From: Stenopsyche tienmushanensis
Lineage: Eukaryota > Arthropoda > Insecta > Trichoptera > Stenopsychidae
Assembly (NCBI GenBank): GCA_008973525.1
Contig: WACJ01000433.1
Span: 62,001-126,000 of the forward strand
Direction: 5' to 3'
Length of the DNA: 64,000 bases
This document shows, piece after piece, positions 35,501 through 44,667 of the stretch. Each line of letters starts with the position of its first letter. Within the stretch, counting starts at the first letter, position 1. The position numbers and the translations under genes were made by a program. The notes beneath the pieces were generated by a model. That model was not told the origin of the DNA. It made no database searches and saw nothing but the letters and a program-made list of their open reading frames with translations.

Positions 35501-38500
35501 GAGTGTAGGATATATCTAACATTGTGTTCCTTATCTCAGAACATAGATAAATATTCATGTAGTTATGTAGTATTTCCAAACAATCATCTCATTATCGCCT
35601 TTCAGATTATGATAGAGTTTTTATAATACTATTAGAAAATGAAATTAAAAAAATTACAAGAACATTTTCACACTAAAGGCCTTAGTTAATTTCAGATGCC
35701 AAAAGATCAATGTGTCTATTTTGATGCATGTCATTTTGGATAAGATATTCATTCATCCCTGAAATTATATTCATGCATACCATAATAACTATTGATAAAG
35801 TCATTCAACTATATTATCATCTTTGTAATAACTAGCTGCAATTCTATTTGATCAGCTCACACATGATTAAATATCAATATTAACGCATTGTATGCGAGAA
35901 ACGAGGATTACAATTCTAGGCACGCCACTTGTTGCGAGCGGGAGACTGTGATCTCAGTCTCAGATCTATGTTTTAATAAATTAGGCATTTAATTTCAACA
36001 TTATTGTTAAAAATGGTAAGAATTGTTCTTTCATTTTAAAGTCGAGGAGATACATTCTAATTGAAGGAAAGGTTATCGTTGTGTAATTTAATAAATGTTT
36101 CTCAGAGTTTAGCTTCACCCTTTTAAAAACAAACTATCTATATAGATATATAAATCAATGTGTGTCCGATCCAAATTTGCTAAGGTAAACAAAGCCTTTT
36201 GTCAACTATGCCGAGAGGCGGTAATAGCATGCCCGGTTTTGCTAAGGTAAAAGAAGTAATGTTATGCGTGGTGGGGGGCTCAGGATGGGGCTTGACCACG
36301 TGGCGTGGCAGGGCCGCGGAGCACGGTGAGGAGGACAGTCGCTTTTCGAGGAAAGGGAGTGTACGCATACGCAAATGAATCTTAATCTCTCAGTCTTTCT
36401 TTCCAAATTATTACTAAGCACATGTGGCATTGCAACCACATCCTATATATGCGTATCTTTATCTTTAAAAATAACAAATCAATCATTCATGTATTCTAAA
36501 AGCGAGTACCTTCATTAAAGGACCAATAACCAAGCAAAAAAATCTGAAAGTGCAAACAATCTAATACAAAACGACGGAAATGCATAGCCGAACATAGCAC
36601 TGGACAGAGGATGCTCACAAGGAAGATTATCAAGGTGCCGGCAGCTATTCCGCATCCATGAGTCTGACAGGAGACTCGAAATATCGGAAAGATATATATT
36701 TGAAATCATAATGTACCTCTCAAATAATTACTAAGCGTGATCTTTGTTTTTCAGTGTAATTAAAAATATATAAAATCATTTCAATAAACTGAATTAAAAT
36801 ACATTTATTTCTTTAAGTATGGCATTGCAACGCATGCCGGGTATTCGCTAGCATAATATAAATTTTCACCACTGATCTTGTATTTATGATTGTTTATATT
36901 GAGATTTGATTAGTTTTGGCCAGAAGAAAAGATACTTGAAAATGGGCATGCTACGTAAAATTATCTCAATAAAAATGAAATTTATCTAAGCATTAAAAAA
37001 TTGCAGTTAATTAGATTACTTTACAATGTTTAATTTAACTATAATAAATAAATAAAGAAACACTTACGACTTTTAGGTGGAATTATTGGTTTGATTAACT
37101 CAGTTTGAGAAGCATTCTCATTGATCTAAAAAAACAAGTTTATAAGCGTTATTTAATTATATGTAGTAATCTTATATCGGACGTTAAATTCATAGCTAGT
37201 AGGTAAGAATTAATATCATAAACGATATCAAAATAAATCACATTAAAATACCTTTTGGAGAGTTAAGCCGTTGAATGGAAATTCACTTTCTTTGCGTGGC
37301 GTTGAAGCAATATCAGACAGAGGAGTTCCGGGTAAGAGTTTCATTTCCTAAGATAAAAAATCATTTATTTCAGACGATAAAAATGATCCCCTTGAAGAAA
37401 ATGCACAAATGAAAGACAACGATACCTTAAGAATGTGTTCCACGTTTGGTGTCCCACTAGGATCTGTAAATACCTGAAATTTTGAAACAAAAATATTGAC
37501 TCGCTTTCATCAACGACAACTGCATTTAATTTTGAGAGAGGTTGAAACTATACTGATCTTACTATTTTGACAACTTACTATTATCATAAAGCAATAGATT
37601 TATATCAGTCACATAAAGTAGGATGATTGCTTTTCAAATAGATCAACTACTTTTTTAAGTGTTTTGATTAAATTTAAGCCATTTTAGTAAATACAGGATT
37701 ACTCAAATTCGGATTATCGATAATCTGTTTCAGAAGATTTAAAAAAAATTAATTGGTAAACTTACAGTAGGAGTTTTTCCATTGTACATTTTATAAGGCT
37801 GAGCTTTAGGTGGCATTGCGAGCATGAGACCTTCTGGATACTGCAAAACAATGGAGACATTGATTATAAAAATGTTTCATTTATGATCTGGTTTTATGAA
37901 AAAACTCATAGATTCTTATATTTTTAAATAATATCACTTGTGTCACATATGTCTTCGAGCGAGGAAAGGAGAGACTGGGATATTTTTACTCCAGAACGCC
38001 CTTTCCTGTAAAATCTAAAGGACGTCTAGAGTAGTTTTTCAGTCTCTCGAGGAAAACTGTTCAGTCTTTACAAACCTCCAACATTCCCTATTGAGACATT
38101 TGCGAAAGCGCCCGTCGATACGTTAATTCAGGAGATCCGCTGGGTGAACGTTATAAATTAAACTCGAGGTTATGCTACCTTCAATATCGAGCAAATGTAT
38201 GATACATACGAGATGGATGTAACCTCTTTCTGTAAATGGATATTGAAGAATATTCTTTTGTCTTGGATAGTAATAAGTTATTTTTTTTATCTGGAAAGAT
38301 CCTTAGGCAATAATTGAGGATAGAGATTGATATTTATTTCAAAGTACTGTGATCTTGGTTACTTGCAGCATCTACTGGTATAAAATTTACAGGATATAAG
38401 AACCTGTATCTTTATTGCCACATCTTATTTTATTCCACGAAGATCTTGTTATTTAGTTTTGAACTATGGTGAATAGATCTCAGTATTTTTCAGAAAGTCA

Positions 38501-41201
38501 ATGATATACGATGATTATTCAGACAGTCATCTCGATGCATTTTATAGATCTTATTCATTATCGATGTTCATGTTGATTCTTCTAAAATTGTATCAATAAA
38601 TTTCTTCAATCTATATCTATCTAACATTAAAAGATCTTGTAAGATAGAATACAATCAGATTTTTCTTCTGCTTCGAAGGGTTGTTTTATCACCGTCTTTA
38701 TGTTGAATGTATTATACCTTTATTTCAAGTGTTTGATGACGTTCCATGCCATATTCATAATTAAATTATGAATACGGCGTTTTATGAATCTTATTCCATG
38801 ACAATAGTCTTTGATTTCTCATATTATTTCTTCCATATCAGTAGATTTAATATTATCAATGCTGAAAATGTAGATAAGTTTAATTAATAAGTCGAAAACT
38901 ATTATTTTAATATAATCTTTAAACACACCTTGAACCATATTTTACACATTTTATTATTTAGTTTACACTGAAAGAAAAATATTTATATTTTATATTATTC
39001 TCCACAGAACACTACGCTCTCGAAATAAACTAAAAAGATTGTTAAAGGCTCCCAAATGTGTGGCAAATAGTCATGTTAGGGTTTGCATATGAACACGTTT
39101 TGTTATTTTATTTTAAAGATGCCATGTATATATGTGTATAATAAAATTATTACAATATATTATGCGCATATGATGCTTATTATGTGTGATTCAAAAAAAT
39201 CATCACATCCTCGCGTCATATGCATTCAGAGCATACCAGGTTCTATGTATCAAGTATCAATTTATTTCCGTATTACGTATCCAAAAAATATGATTGGTTT
39301 GAAAATCATAATATATATACACTTGGGTCTGTTTTTATTCGGATCTTTTTTATGCGAATTTGAAGTTATGCTGTTTTAAAAAATAATGGAACCTATCCCT
39401 TATTTTTCTATAGAGGACAAAGCAAAAAGACAAAACAAAAGGACGAAAAGCAAAGCAAAGCTCTTCAATATCCATTCACAGGAAGGGGTTACATCCATCT
39501 CGTCTGTATCATACATTCACCTCCTCATTCGCTTGATATTGAAGGTAGCATTACCGCTGAGTTTCATTTAGAACGCTTACCCAGCGGGTATCATGAATGA
39601 ACGTATTGACGAATGCTTTCGCAACCATGTCGATAGAGAATGTGGGAGGTTTGTAAAGACCGAGTAGTTTTTTTTCCGGAGAGAGTAGAAAACTACTCTA
39701 GACGACCTTTTTGACTATTGAAAAGGGCTTTCTGGAGTGCAAAGAATCCAGTTCCTCCTTTCATCGCTAAGGCGTTGCCGGGCTAGGGACAGACTTATGT
39801 GCACCTCGGATTCGCTCCTACACCAACTGAGAGCGTCTCCCGGTCCACGTGCAACTTACCCGAGTGAATTCAAGACTGAGTGCTTTCTTATTTCAGGTCG
39901 ACCCTCTCAGTTGTATTATATTAAAGCACTTATCAACATATTCTGGATAAACTAGAGAATGAGTTATTAATTGTACCTGAAGCTTGGAAAAAGCTTTCAA
40001 TTTTGGACTGTATAAATAATGTTTCATGTGCGGTATTTCGGATACTTCCACAAAATTTAAATTCTTGTTGGAAAGCAGTTTGGCCCTAATGTGTTACAGA
40101 TGATGAAATGATAAGAACAGTCAACTGAAATCATTACTTTGGCAAATCAACTTGGTAGAAAAGGCTTTGATACTTTTTCTTAAAATTATGTCGATGAATT
40201 GCTTGAGGATATTTCCTTGAATGACGATGATATTATTGGTTGGATTTTACATGAAAATAAAGAAACAGAAGACGATATAGAAGTGGAAGAGACTTCTGCT
40301 TGTATGCGACTCAAATTTTGAATGAGCTTTTAAATTCCAAACTTCTAACTGTGTGAAAAAATAATGGAGCTTATCCATCAGTTTTCTATGTAGTTCAAGT
40401 CTTTCTTTATGCGACTCCTCGTGGAACGAATCTATCGCATAAAAACAGTCCCAAGTGTATATATATATATTTAGTAAACAGCAGATTAGAATTAATCTAC
40501 TTCCGAATTCGATAATCCGATCCGATTTCACATAAAGTGTGTTCGTTTCTAAATGACAGACGACATCTTACAGAAAGTTAATGATACCAAACCAACGTGT
40601 TTAATAGCATATCACATCGCATAAAATTATGTCAGTTCAAAAGTATTACTTTAAAAACACAATTATATAACATACTTTGGTTCCAAAATTAGGCATTCTA
40701 TGGTGTGGCCGACCATTTTGAGGAGATGCATGATGCGGCCTTTTAAATTCAATACTGCGTGATGGGTTACCTATAAATTCAATAAAACACGTACTTTATT
40801 TACGAAAGATAAATCATATTTAGAATTTTTCAATTAATTAAAACATGTATATTTACAGAAGCCTGGTGCCGGGCTAGCAGGTTCACCATAAACACCGATA
40901 GATGACTTAGGATCATCCAAAAATAGTTTTATCGAGTGAAAATCACCGAGCCTACTCTGAATTTGCTGTGTCTCACGATCCGTAGCTGCCGGGTCCACCT
41001 TTATTTATAGAAATAAATTTATTAACGTTCAAATTACAAATATTTATATCGGACGATTGTAATATATATATATTTAAAAAAGTTATAACAACCTTAACCG
41101 GTGGCCTAAACATGGGCACAGCTTCCTGAAGCTCACTCCCCAGCGAGGACATCTGCGCGCGGGCTTGCCGCTCCCTCTCGCGCAGATTATCTCGCTCAAT
41201 G
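23406..41201 (-). CDS. lilli: lilliputian orthologue (AF4/FMR2 family), 17 exons seen, N-terminal start missing
   Basis: Exons (transcript order): 41201-41093, 40998-40857, 40770-40676, 37840-37766, 37473-37426, 37347-37252, 37125-37068, 28230-28197, 27844-27785, 27481-27381, 27298-26838, 26720-25452, 25237-25107, 25020-24757, 24645-24549, 24444-24141, 23530-23406. All introns are GT-AG and all phases fit, giving 1155 residues with no stop. AF4/FMR2 proteins are nuclear scaffolds of the super elongation complex; Drosophila Lilli acts in cell size, segmentation and neuronal development. Visible parts: N-terminal homology region (about 1-83), acidic-serine activation segment (LERDLRLSDSEDEA and SSSGSDSEQSDSDS, about 220-272), SSWGLSNF motif, two AT-hooks (about 502-510 and 520-527), a long charged helix (about 612-786), a conserved LMVHIDLRRL motif, and the C-terminal homology domain (about 850-1155). 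The first exon(s), with the start codon, lie above 41201, perhaps outside the window. Confidence 0.93.
24141..24444 (-). CDS. lilli: lilli exon, low-complexity loop and C-terminal homology domain part 4
   Basis: Acceptor TTAAAACAG (a second in-frame CAG gives a one-residue alternative); donor GTAATT. It begins with a glycine/serine/proline loop (SPLSPTPSPAGSVGSVGSAG), then PAAVQNAQGFLVKYYTFLHK, SHDLWDLADSLIRDNLCK. It ends with one base of the codon completed in the last exon. Reading on past the donor would stop after two residues. Confidence 0.92.
24549..24645 (-). CDS. lilli: lilli exon, C-terminal homology domain part 3
   Basis: Acceptor TTTTTTAG, donor GTAATA, ends in phase 0. Encodes YRCQALLCLRMFKMYKREVK then EYNKILQEYQQK, equivalent to the RCQSLLYLRMFKLK helix of vertebrate AFF proteins. 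Confidence 0.92.
24757..25020 (-). CDS. lilli: lilli exon, C-terminal homology domain part 2
   Basis: Acceptor CAGCAG, donor GTATTT. Encodes DHKHYLTEALQLRKYAERES, DPLGRVMLYQESVLCFVLTG, then ELELDTKKAFTLYRETLEYM and TKLDVLR. These are the helical TPR-like repeats of the domain and among the best conserved parts of the protein. Confidence 0.93.
25107..25237 (-). CDS. lilli: lilli exon, start of C-terminal homology domain
   Basis: Acceptor TCTCATAG, donor GTAAAT. Encodes NPETTPTNHERVECVGHSRN, then NQPLVYYSYLEKCHQDCSSD and DER. The YYSYLEK helix opens the C-terminal homology domain used for dimerisation and RNA/protein binding in the family. Confidence 0.9.
25452..26720 (-). CDS. lilli: lilli large exon: AT-hooks, charged helix and LMVHIDL motif
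   Basis: Acceptor CTTTCAG, donor GTGAGA, 423 codons, phase 0-0. In order: VPLLSGLSDSENETPAP; two AT-hooks (PRGRGRPRK at exon residues 76-84, RRRGRPPK at 94-101), which bind the minor groove of AT-rich DNA; a (KGGG)n-type glycine-lysine stretch near 161-175; a helix of almost only E, K, R, Q and A at about 186-360; then IDAPRLMVHIDLRRL, matching the conserved motif that precedes the C-terminal homology domain in this family; then KRPPPTPPAPPDKRPK, likely a nuclear localisation signal. The helix sits between conserved blocks, so it looks like an insertion or an expanded linker. Confidence 0.93.
26838..27298 (-). CDS. lilli: lilli exon with the SSWGLSNF motif
   Basis: Acceptor CATTATAG, donor GTAAGC, ends in phase 0. 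From about residue 273 to 426: THTSPSSPVHDIDEP, a PTPTPTQQRSSWGLSNFAPQ segment (the family's S-W-x-L-x-x-W/F motif), an SP-rich basic region (repeated SPR/SPI), then asparagine/serine repeats and EEVLAEAKGKTE. Confidence 0.92.
27381..27481 (-). CDS. lilli: lilli exon, poly-serine/aspartate segment
   Basis: Acceptor ATTTTATAG, donor GTAAGT. Encodes NLATQTAGASSSGSDSEQSD then SDSDSSSDDSKHNG, the serine-rich part of the activation domain and a likely casein-kinase-type phosphorylation target. Confidence 0.9.
27785..27844 (-). CDS. lilli: lilli exon with the DLRLSDSEDE activation motif
   Basis: Acceptor CTTTATAG, donor GTAAGT. Encodes ADLERDLRLSDSEDEARKRM, matching the conserved acidic motif of the AF4/FMR2 activation (pSER) region, which recruits elongation factors in the human proteins. 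Confidence 0.9.
28197..28230 (-). CDS. lilli: lilli microexon (34 bp)
   Basis: Acceptor TGTTACAG, donor GTAAGT. With the base carried over from the previous exon it encodes HLDRHTNPRLS and two bases of the next codon. Frame continuity on both sides (PPKS-HLDRH and RLS-ADLERD) supports it despite its size. Confidence 0.8.
28231..30429. other. Proximal part of the 8.8-kb lilli intron
   Basis: No exon recognised. It contains a run of 16 G at 28874-28889 and moderately CpG-rich patches at 28600-29110. The reading frames seen here have no domain. Confidence 0.5.
30430..31345 (-). promoter_or_regulatory. Long CpG-rich block in the lilli intron, candidate alternative promoter/first exon
   Basis: Over 900 bases of CpG-rich DNA in an AT-rich intron. 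A repeat of the unit GGGACGAGC/GGGACGTGC lies at about 31136-31175, and several long frames overlap on both strands. On the minus strand an ATG at about 31212 opens an alanine-rich stretch (MAAAAAEAAAAVAARPARPA). Low-complexity alanine-rich starts are common in insect first exons, but no donor that would join the phase of a lilli exon was demonstrated. Confidence 0.25.
31385..31892. mobile_element. TTAA-flanked MITE (508 bp), directly abutting the next element
   Basis: The left end TTAATCCTTTGCACTCCAA and the right end, reverse-complemented, TTAACCCTTTGAACTCCAA agree at 17 of 19 bases. Its right TTAA is the same four bases that open the piggyBac-derived element at 31889. No coding capacity. 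Confidence 0.8.
31889..32259 (+). mobile_element. Short piggyBac-derived element keeping only the C-terminal zinc finger (371 bp)
   Basis: Bordered by TTAA at 31889-31892 and 32256-32259. Terminal repeats are TTAACACTAAATCTA and, reverse-complemented, TTAACACTAAACCTA. Inner palindromes GGGTCAAATGACCC and GCGGGTCACTTGACCCGC lie near each end. Between them, 31937-32152 (+) is an uninterrupted frame ending CQISICKEKKTTKICFKCNK and CRKCAFEDSIICKI, the cysteine-rich finger at the C-terminus of piggyBac transposases. The DDE catalytic domain is absent, so the element cannot move itself. Confidence 0.85.
31937..32152 (+). CDS. Residual piggyBac C-terminal cysteine-rich (CRD) frame
   Basis: Seventy-one codons inside the 371-bp element; the initial residues come from a non-ATG codon, and the first ATG gives a shorter product starting at MRKMCQISICKEKK. 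The cysteines form the pattern C-x4-C-x8-C-x2-C-x4-C-x2-C-x8-C, as in the piggyBac DNA-binding finger that recognises the transposon ends. Whether it is expressed is unknown. Confidence 0.5.
   Translation: MSEFLEKKKKTTIFTPLLFNKTNLSSDSHVQMRKMCQISICKEKKTTKICFKCNKYACRKCAFEDSIICKI
32256..32430 (-). mobile_element. Truncated copy of TTAA MITE family A
   Basis: Reverse complement of part of the 4316-4709 element, with CTTAGATGCTATATTAGCTT, CAAATCCACTTATCTGTC and CATGAAACTTGTACAT-like segments. It starts exactly at the TTAA (32256-32259) that ends the neighbouring element, lacking about 20 bases of the usual family end. Confidence 0.6.
32730..33030 (-). promoter_or_regulatory. GC/CpG-rich block in the lilli intron, possible internal promoter
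   Basis: Much richer in CpG than the surrounding AT-rich intron, with runs of alternating CG/TG (GTGCGTACGCGTGTGCGTGC). Frames on the minus strand are open but mutually overlapping and without recognisable domains. An alternative lilli promoter or 5' exon is conceivable; a simple-sequence block is equally possible. Confidence 0.2.
33060..34279. other. Intronic stretch, nothing recognised
   Basis: Part of the 8.8-kb lilli intron. The short frames on both strands have no recognisable domain. Confidence 0.5.
34280..35236 (+). pseudogene. hAT-family transposase remnant (ZBED5-like)
   Basis: The + strand, in several frames broken by stops, gives EIKECSMFALQLDKTTNVAL then CSQLLKDR, VPWLSRGRILNRVYEFREGI (the conserved WLSRG...YELREE motif), ILTAQDKVASFLHKLELYQR, then AEYPIIAESS near the C-terminal dimerisation region. 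This order is that of ZBED5/GTF2IRD2-type hAT proteins. The middle, which holds catalytic residues, is deleted or unreadable. Terminal repeats were not found. It lies antisense to lilli. Confidence 0.8.
36137..36851 (+). mobile_element. Helitron (715 bp) in the long lilli intron
   Basis: Starts TCTATATAGATATATAAATC after an A and ends GGGTATTCGCTAG, with the hairpin GGCATTGC...GCATGCC just before, matching both ends of the Helitron at 214-565. The base after CTAG is C rather than the usual T. The middle is longer and partly GC-rich. A second, diverged hairpin-like segment (GTGGCATTGCAACCAC) near 36425 suggests two joined copies. No Rep/helicase coding sequence. Confidence 0.75.
37068..37125 (-). 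CDS. lilli: lilli exon 7 of those seen
   Basis: Acceptor TTTTTTAG, donor GTAAGT. Encodes INENASQTELIKPIIPPKS and ends with one base of the next codon. The next exon is 8.8 kb away. Confidence 0.85.
37252..37347 (-). CDS. lilli: lilli exon 6 of those seen
   Basis: Acceptor ATCTTAG, donor GTATTT, phase 0-0. Encodes EMKLLPGTPLSDIASTPRKE then SEFPFNGLTLQK. Confidence 0.87.
37426..37473 (-). CDS. lilli: lilli exon 5 of those seen (48 bp)
   Basis: Acceptor ATTTCAG, donor GTATCG. Encodes VFTDPSGTPNVEHILK in phase 0-0, a microexon that could be skipped without changing the frame. The VEHILKEM region resembles the conserved stretch between the N-terminal and activation domains of the family. Confidence 0.85.
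37766..37840 (-). CDS. lilli: lilli exon 4 of those seen
   Basis: Acceptor TTTTGCAG, donor GTAAGT, both phases 0. Encodes YPEGLMLAMPPKAQPYKMYN then GKTPT. Confidence 0.87.
37945..38252 (+). repeat. SINE-like repeat, internal and 3' part, in a lilli intron
   Basis: Carries GAGAGACTGGGATATTTTTA, the GTCTAGAGTAGTTTT block, CCGCTGGGTGAACGTTATAA and the GAGATGGATGTAACCTCTTT segment. The tail is lost. It lies sense to the + strand, so antisense to lilli. Confidence 0.8.
39320..40457 (+). mobile_element. Tigger/pogo-type element in a lilli intron, with a SINE copy inside
   Basis: The left end CACTTGGGTCTGTTTTTAT and the right end, reverse-complemented, CACTTGGGACTGTTTTTAT match, with TA outside both (39318-39319, 40458-40459). 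On the + strand, 39970-40310 gives the C-terminal part of a jerky/Tigger-like transposase (VPEAWKKLSILDCINN, LNSCWKAVWP, then an acidic tail LLEDISLNDDDII). The catalytic region is lost and the SINE at 39462-39913 lies inside the element, so the SINE is the younger insertion. Confidence 0.75.
39462..39913 (-). repeat. SINE-like repeat, longest copy (about 450 bp)
   Basis: Reverse orientation. From its 5' end (right): CTGAAATAAGAAAGCACTCA, TTGCACGTGGACCGGGAGAC, GTGTAGGAGCGAATCCGAGG, the CTGGATTCTTTGCACTCCAG hairpin-like block, the TCTAGAGTAGTTTTCTAC block, and the core GAATGAGGAGGTGAATGTAT. The ATG-repeat tail is not kept in this copy. Together with 55227-55622 it defines the family. A promoter box B could be the GAGCGAATCC stretch, but I cannot show a tRNA origin. 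Confidence 0.8.
40676..40770 (-). CDS. lilli: lilli exon 3 of those seen
   Basis: Acceptor TTTATAG, donor GTATGT. Encodes NPSRSIEFKRPHHASPQNGR and on to NFGTK: basic, histidine/proline-rich, low conservation. Ends in phase 0. Confidence 0.85.
40857..40998 (-). CDS. lilli: lilli exon, N-terminal homology region part 2
   Basis: Encodes VDPAATDRETQQIQSRLGDF, HSIKLFLDDPKSSIGVYG and EPASPAPGF. The IQSRLGDF...LFLDDPK-IG block is the conserved core of the N-terminal homology domain in insect Lilli. Acceptor AAATAAAG, donor GTAAAT. Confidence 0.9.
41093..41201 (-). CDS. lilli: lilli exon (first seen), N-terminal homology region part 1
   Basis: Acceptor TTACAG precedes 41201; donor GTTGTT follows 41093. 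It starts with one base of a split codon, then IERDNLRERERQARAQ and LQEAVPMFRPPVK. This is the basic/acidic opening of the AF4/FMR2 N-terminal homology domain. Another exon, ending after two bases of a codon, must precede it. Confidence 0.88.
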
Positions 41202-44028
41202 CTGTAACAAAAGAACGGTAATTTGAGTAAATTGTTTTAATACGTTTTGTAATGATGTTTAAATTTAAAAAATATACACGTATAAAAATGACAGCATCTA
41301 GGTCAAAGATTCATTTTTGTTTATATAAATAAAATTTGAATATATTAAGTCAAAAACTTTCATTAACGAAATCGTACGAACGAACATCGATTTACCAAAT
41401 TTAGATAGACGTATATTTGCTTCGTTTATCTATCATTCCAAATACTGTTTTGAATTTGGATTGAATCGACGACGACGTAGACTTTTAGTTTGTTTGATCG
41501 ATAAATACAATATTATTTTAACGCATAATGTGAAAAATCATCTGTAATACCGCTGAAGTTGTTTCGATACAACTAGGATGATATTGTCGAAATAATAGAG
41601 CGGATAAGAATGTTCGTCCGAGAGTGGCAACTCGCAGAATGATAGCGAATTTGAGATAACAGCACAATTTTAAAATAAAAAGTGATACAAAATACACGTC
41701 TATATGGATGGAATTAAAAAATATCTCGTAAGCGTGTATTTATAGTTTGTATTGACCGTTTTAAATTTGTCATCGATTATTTTTGTATGGATCGTCTGGA
41801 CTTTATCCAAAAGGAATACGTTTTGATATGACGCTGATTTTGAGGTATTTGAAGAGATTTAAAATCGTCAATTGTATGTCACTATCGAGAATTTGATCGG
41901 TAAATATTGATCTAGTGTCAGCGGTATTTGTCATCATCAGACGAGCAATTTTGCATTACGACGAAGTGGATTGAAATGGCGAAGCAATGATAAATTGAGA
42001 ATATTCCTGGATGCTTGCGGTGGTGTCGTTTGGTTTATTTCATAAAGATGAGCACAGTATTTCAAAAATAATATGATTGCTTTTTCAGCTTAATAAAGAT
42101 GGAAACAACAAATACGAGTTGTTTTGTTGATGCATTTCGAAGAATATTCTTAGGTGGAGTATTTTGAGAAAGTTGAAAAAACTTTTCCAAAGTTAATGCC
42201 AGGCATGATTAATTGGCACATTTTTCAATCTATATCAATTAGAAATGCTGTATTTTGTCGAGTTTGTTTGGAGATTACACTGTGTGCAAACCAAAATAGC
42301 ATTCCAATCACAATTGAAAAGCATCAGCATAAATACGCCATGTAATATTTGTGGTCATTTTGTAATCGTTGCGAGGGAGGGTACACACAAATATCACGTT
42401 ATAAAAGAAGCCACCATCGACATTGATGATTAAAATACCTGAAGCGGGGTTCTTTGATAAAAAATAAAGACCCGATTGTCTCCTGTTTCCAGAAACGTTC
42501 TGCAAAAGATGCACTTTGGATGTTATTCAACACTTCCGACATGCAGACAACTACGCGACTTAAAAGTGACTGAAGGGCTAATTAGTCCGGCAGTGAAAAT
42601 ATTGCCATTAGCTCAAAAACAAATACGCGCGTATTTGCGAACACGCCAAAATTCGTGGATCCCTTTCTTTCAAAATTTAATTTTAAATTAAAAATACATA
42701 TTTTTAAAAATATTTTTTTCGCGCATTTTATTTTTAATTTAAATATTTAATTTATGCGATACAATTAATTACATTTACGCATACTTTTATTGCTATCAAT
42801 GGATCTTTCGAGAAAGGGATAAAAATATAAATTCAATATGAATTTATTTCGCTCCACATTATAATAAATATTGGATATTATAATACAATGACTCATTTAA
42901 TTTTTATTAAATATAAATCCCCCTATCTCAGATTTATTTTAAGACGTAGTACAAATTCGGTATTAAATACACACAATCGTTGGCGTTTTATTTTTGGCGT
43001 CTTTTTTTCTGGATCCCACATCTTCCAGGTCCCTTCGCAAGCCTCCGGGCGTACACGAGTTGTCATTTCGTTTTACACATATATAACAACAATATTACGA
43101 GGATGGTGCGTGGGCGTATTCTCAAGATAAATTTAAACACCATCTCGTGTATATAAAATAGAATACGAGCCGTCAATATTTTCGCGAATTTCACATGTCT
43201 ACGCACAGCAAAAGAGAAATCTTCGACGGTTGCAAAATCGTGCATTCGTATCGATAACATTCAGATTTATTAAAACGTAACGGTACTTATCCTTATCGCC
43301 AGGAAACGTTTCCTGGTCGAAGGACGTTTGCACGTTCTAATAAAAAGTCGTTGAAATGAAGGCTTCAGCTCGATGTGAATTGTGGGATTCCGAACACGAA
43401 TCTGAAATAGCCTGTGACGTGACCAGATGTGAGAAAGTGTGCGAATTTATATTTAGCGCGGGATTGCAGCAGTTAATAAGACATTTTGTGGAAGATCCAT
43501 CGAACGACGATCATAACATCGCGTTCGAGGATTTAATTAAGCTTTCGTTGAGGTATTAAAAAAAAATCCGTGTTGATTTAGTCGAATTTGAGTGTTTTGC
43601 AACTTTAATTAGCACCACGACAACAAAAATAGAAAGCATTTTCGCAATCAAGCACGGAACAATTGCTTTCTGTTTGTATTTCGTATGAAATAAGGGGGTT
43701 TAATATACCCCCTCGGTACGGCGGGCATGTTCCCTTTGTACTATATGCAAACACTCGTGTCACGACTAAAACATTAAAAAAACTATAATATACACGGAGA
43801 ATATTCAAATTTTATGCTGTGGACATATTAATATAACCCTTTCACTTCTCAAGTCACCCGAATGACATTAATTGAAAGCACTATAATTGTCAGTAACAAT
43901 TAAGGAATCCAATCCCGGACAGTTTTAGGTGGCCATGAATCCCGGGATTAGTAAGCGTAATCCCGAAAAATTCGGTCTAATATATGTATACATATATACA
44001 GTATATATATGTTTTTCAAATTGTTATA
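41202..44028. other. Non-coding stretch upstream of the first lilli exon seen
   Basis: Probably lilli intron. No exon ending in the required phase was recognised. Short frames (for example 42154-42433 and 43356-43559, +) have no recognisable domain. A very AT-rich palindromic patch lies at about 42670-42770. Confidence 0.45.
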
Positions 44029-44260
44029 TTTATCTTTCCCTACCGGTGATGTATTTACTACACCTCGACTCTAATAATGGGAATATCGATATGAAATATA
44101 ATAGATACGGGGTTCAGAATTTTTGTATTCCTCCGTAATATAATTACGAATCACATCAAAGTATTATAGTATACAAGTATTCATTTGCAGCGGCGGAAAT
44201 AAATCACTTGTCGGGAAATCGGTTTTAGTCCGTGTCTCAGCAGAAAGGAATTTTATCAGT
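44029..44260 (+). mobile_element. piggyBac 5'-end copy (deletion derivative), sister of 11047-11295
   Basis: Near-identical to the 5' end of the piggyBac at 13354, from CTTTCCCTACCGGTGATG onward, with the TTAA changed to TTTA. It shares upstream flank with the 11047 copy. No right end found. Confidence 0.75.
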
Positions 44261-44465
44261 CAAATTGATGGTGTTATACGAAAATGGGATAAATCAATAT
44301 CCCGGGATCGAAATTTTGGCTTGAGATTGGATTGCCTGGTTATAATATATTGGATGGTATTATAAAACAAAAATAGCCATAATTCGATCAGCGAGACAAA
44401 CAACGAATACGATTTTGATAAAATGCACGTTTGTCGGTGGGGTTTTGGAATGAAATACAACATTA

Positions 44466-44667
44466 AGGCCTGATCCACACTATGGTGCCAGTAACGGTTC
44501 GATCTCGCTCCGATCTCGGTCCGATCAAATATTCTTACACAAGAAACAATCAGAGTATTCACACTATCGGATCGTTCCAATCCCGTTTTTTGTATGAGAA
44601 TATTTGACCGGACCGAGACCGAGAGCGAGAACGAACCGTTACCGGCACCATAGTGTGGATCAGGCCT
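44466..44667. mobile_element. Foldback MITE, 202 bp, almost entirely inverted repeat
   Basis: The left arm AGGCCTGATCCACACTATGG and the right arm (reverse complement AGGCCTGATCCACACTATGG) are identical for the first 24 bases and stay similar over about 85 bases, leaving a loop of about 30. If transcribed it would form a long RNA hairpin. No clear target duplication, so the superfamily is not assigned. Confidence 0.85.
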
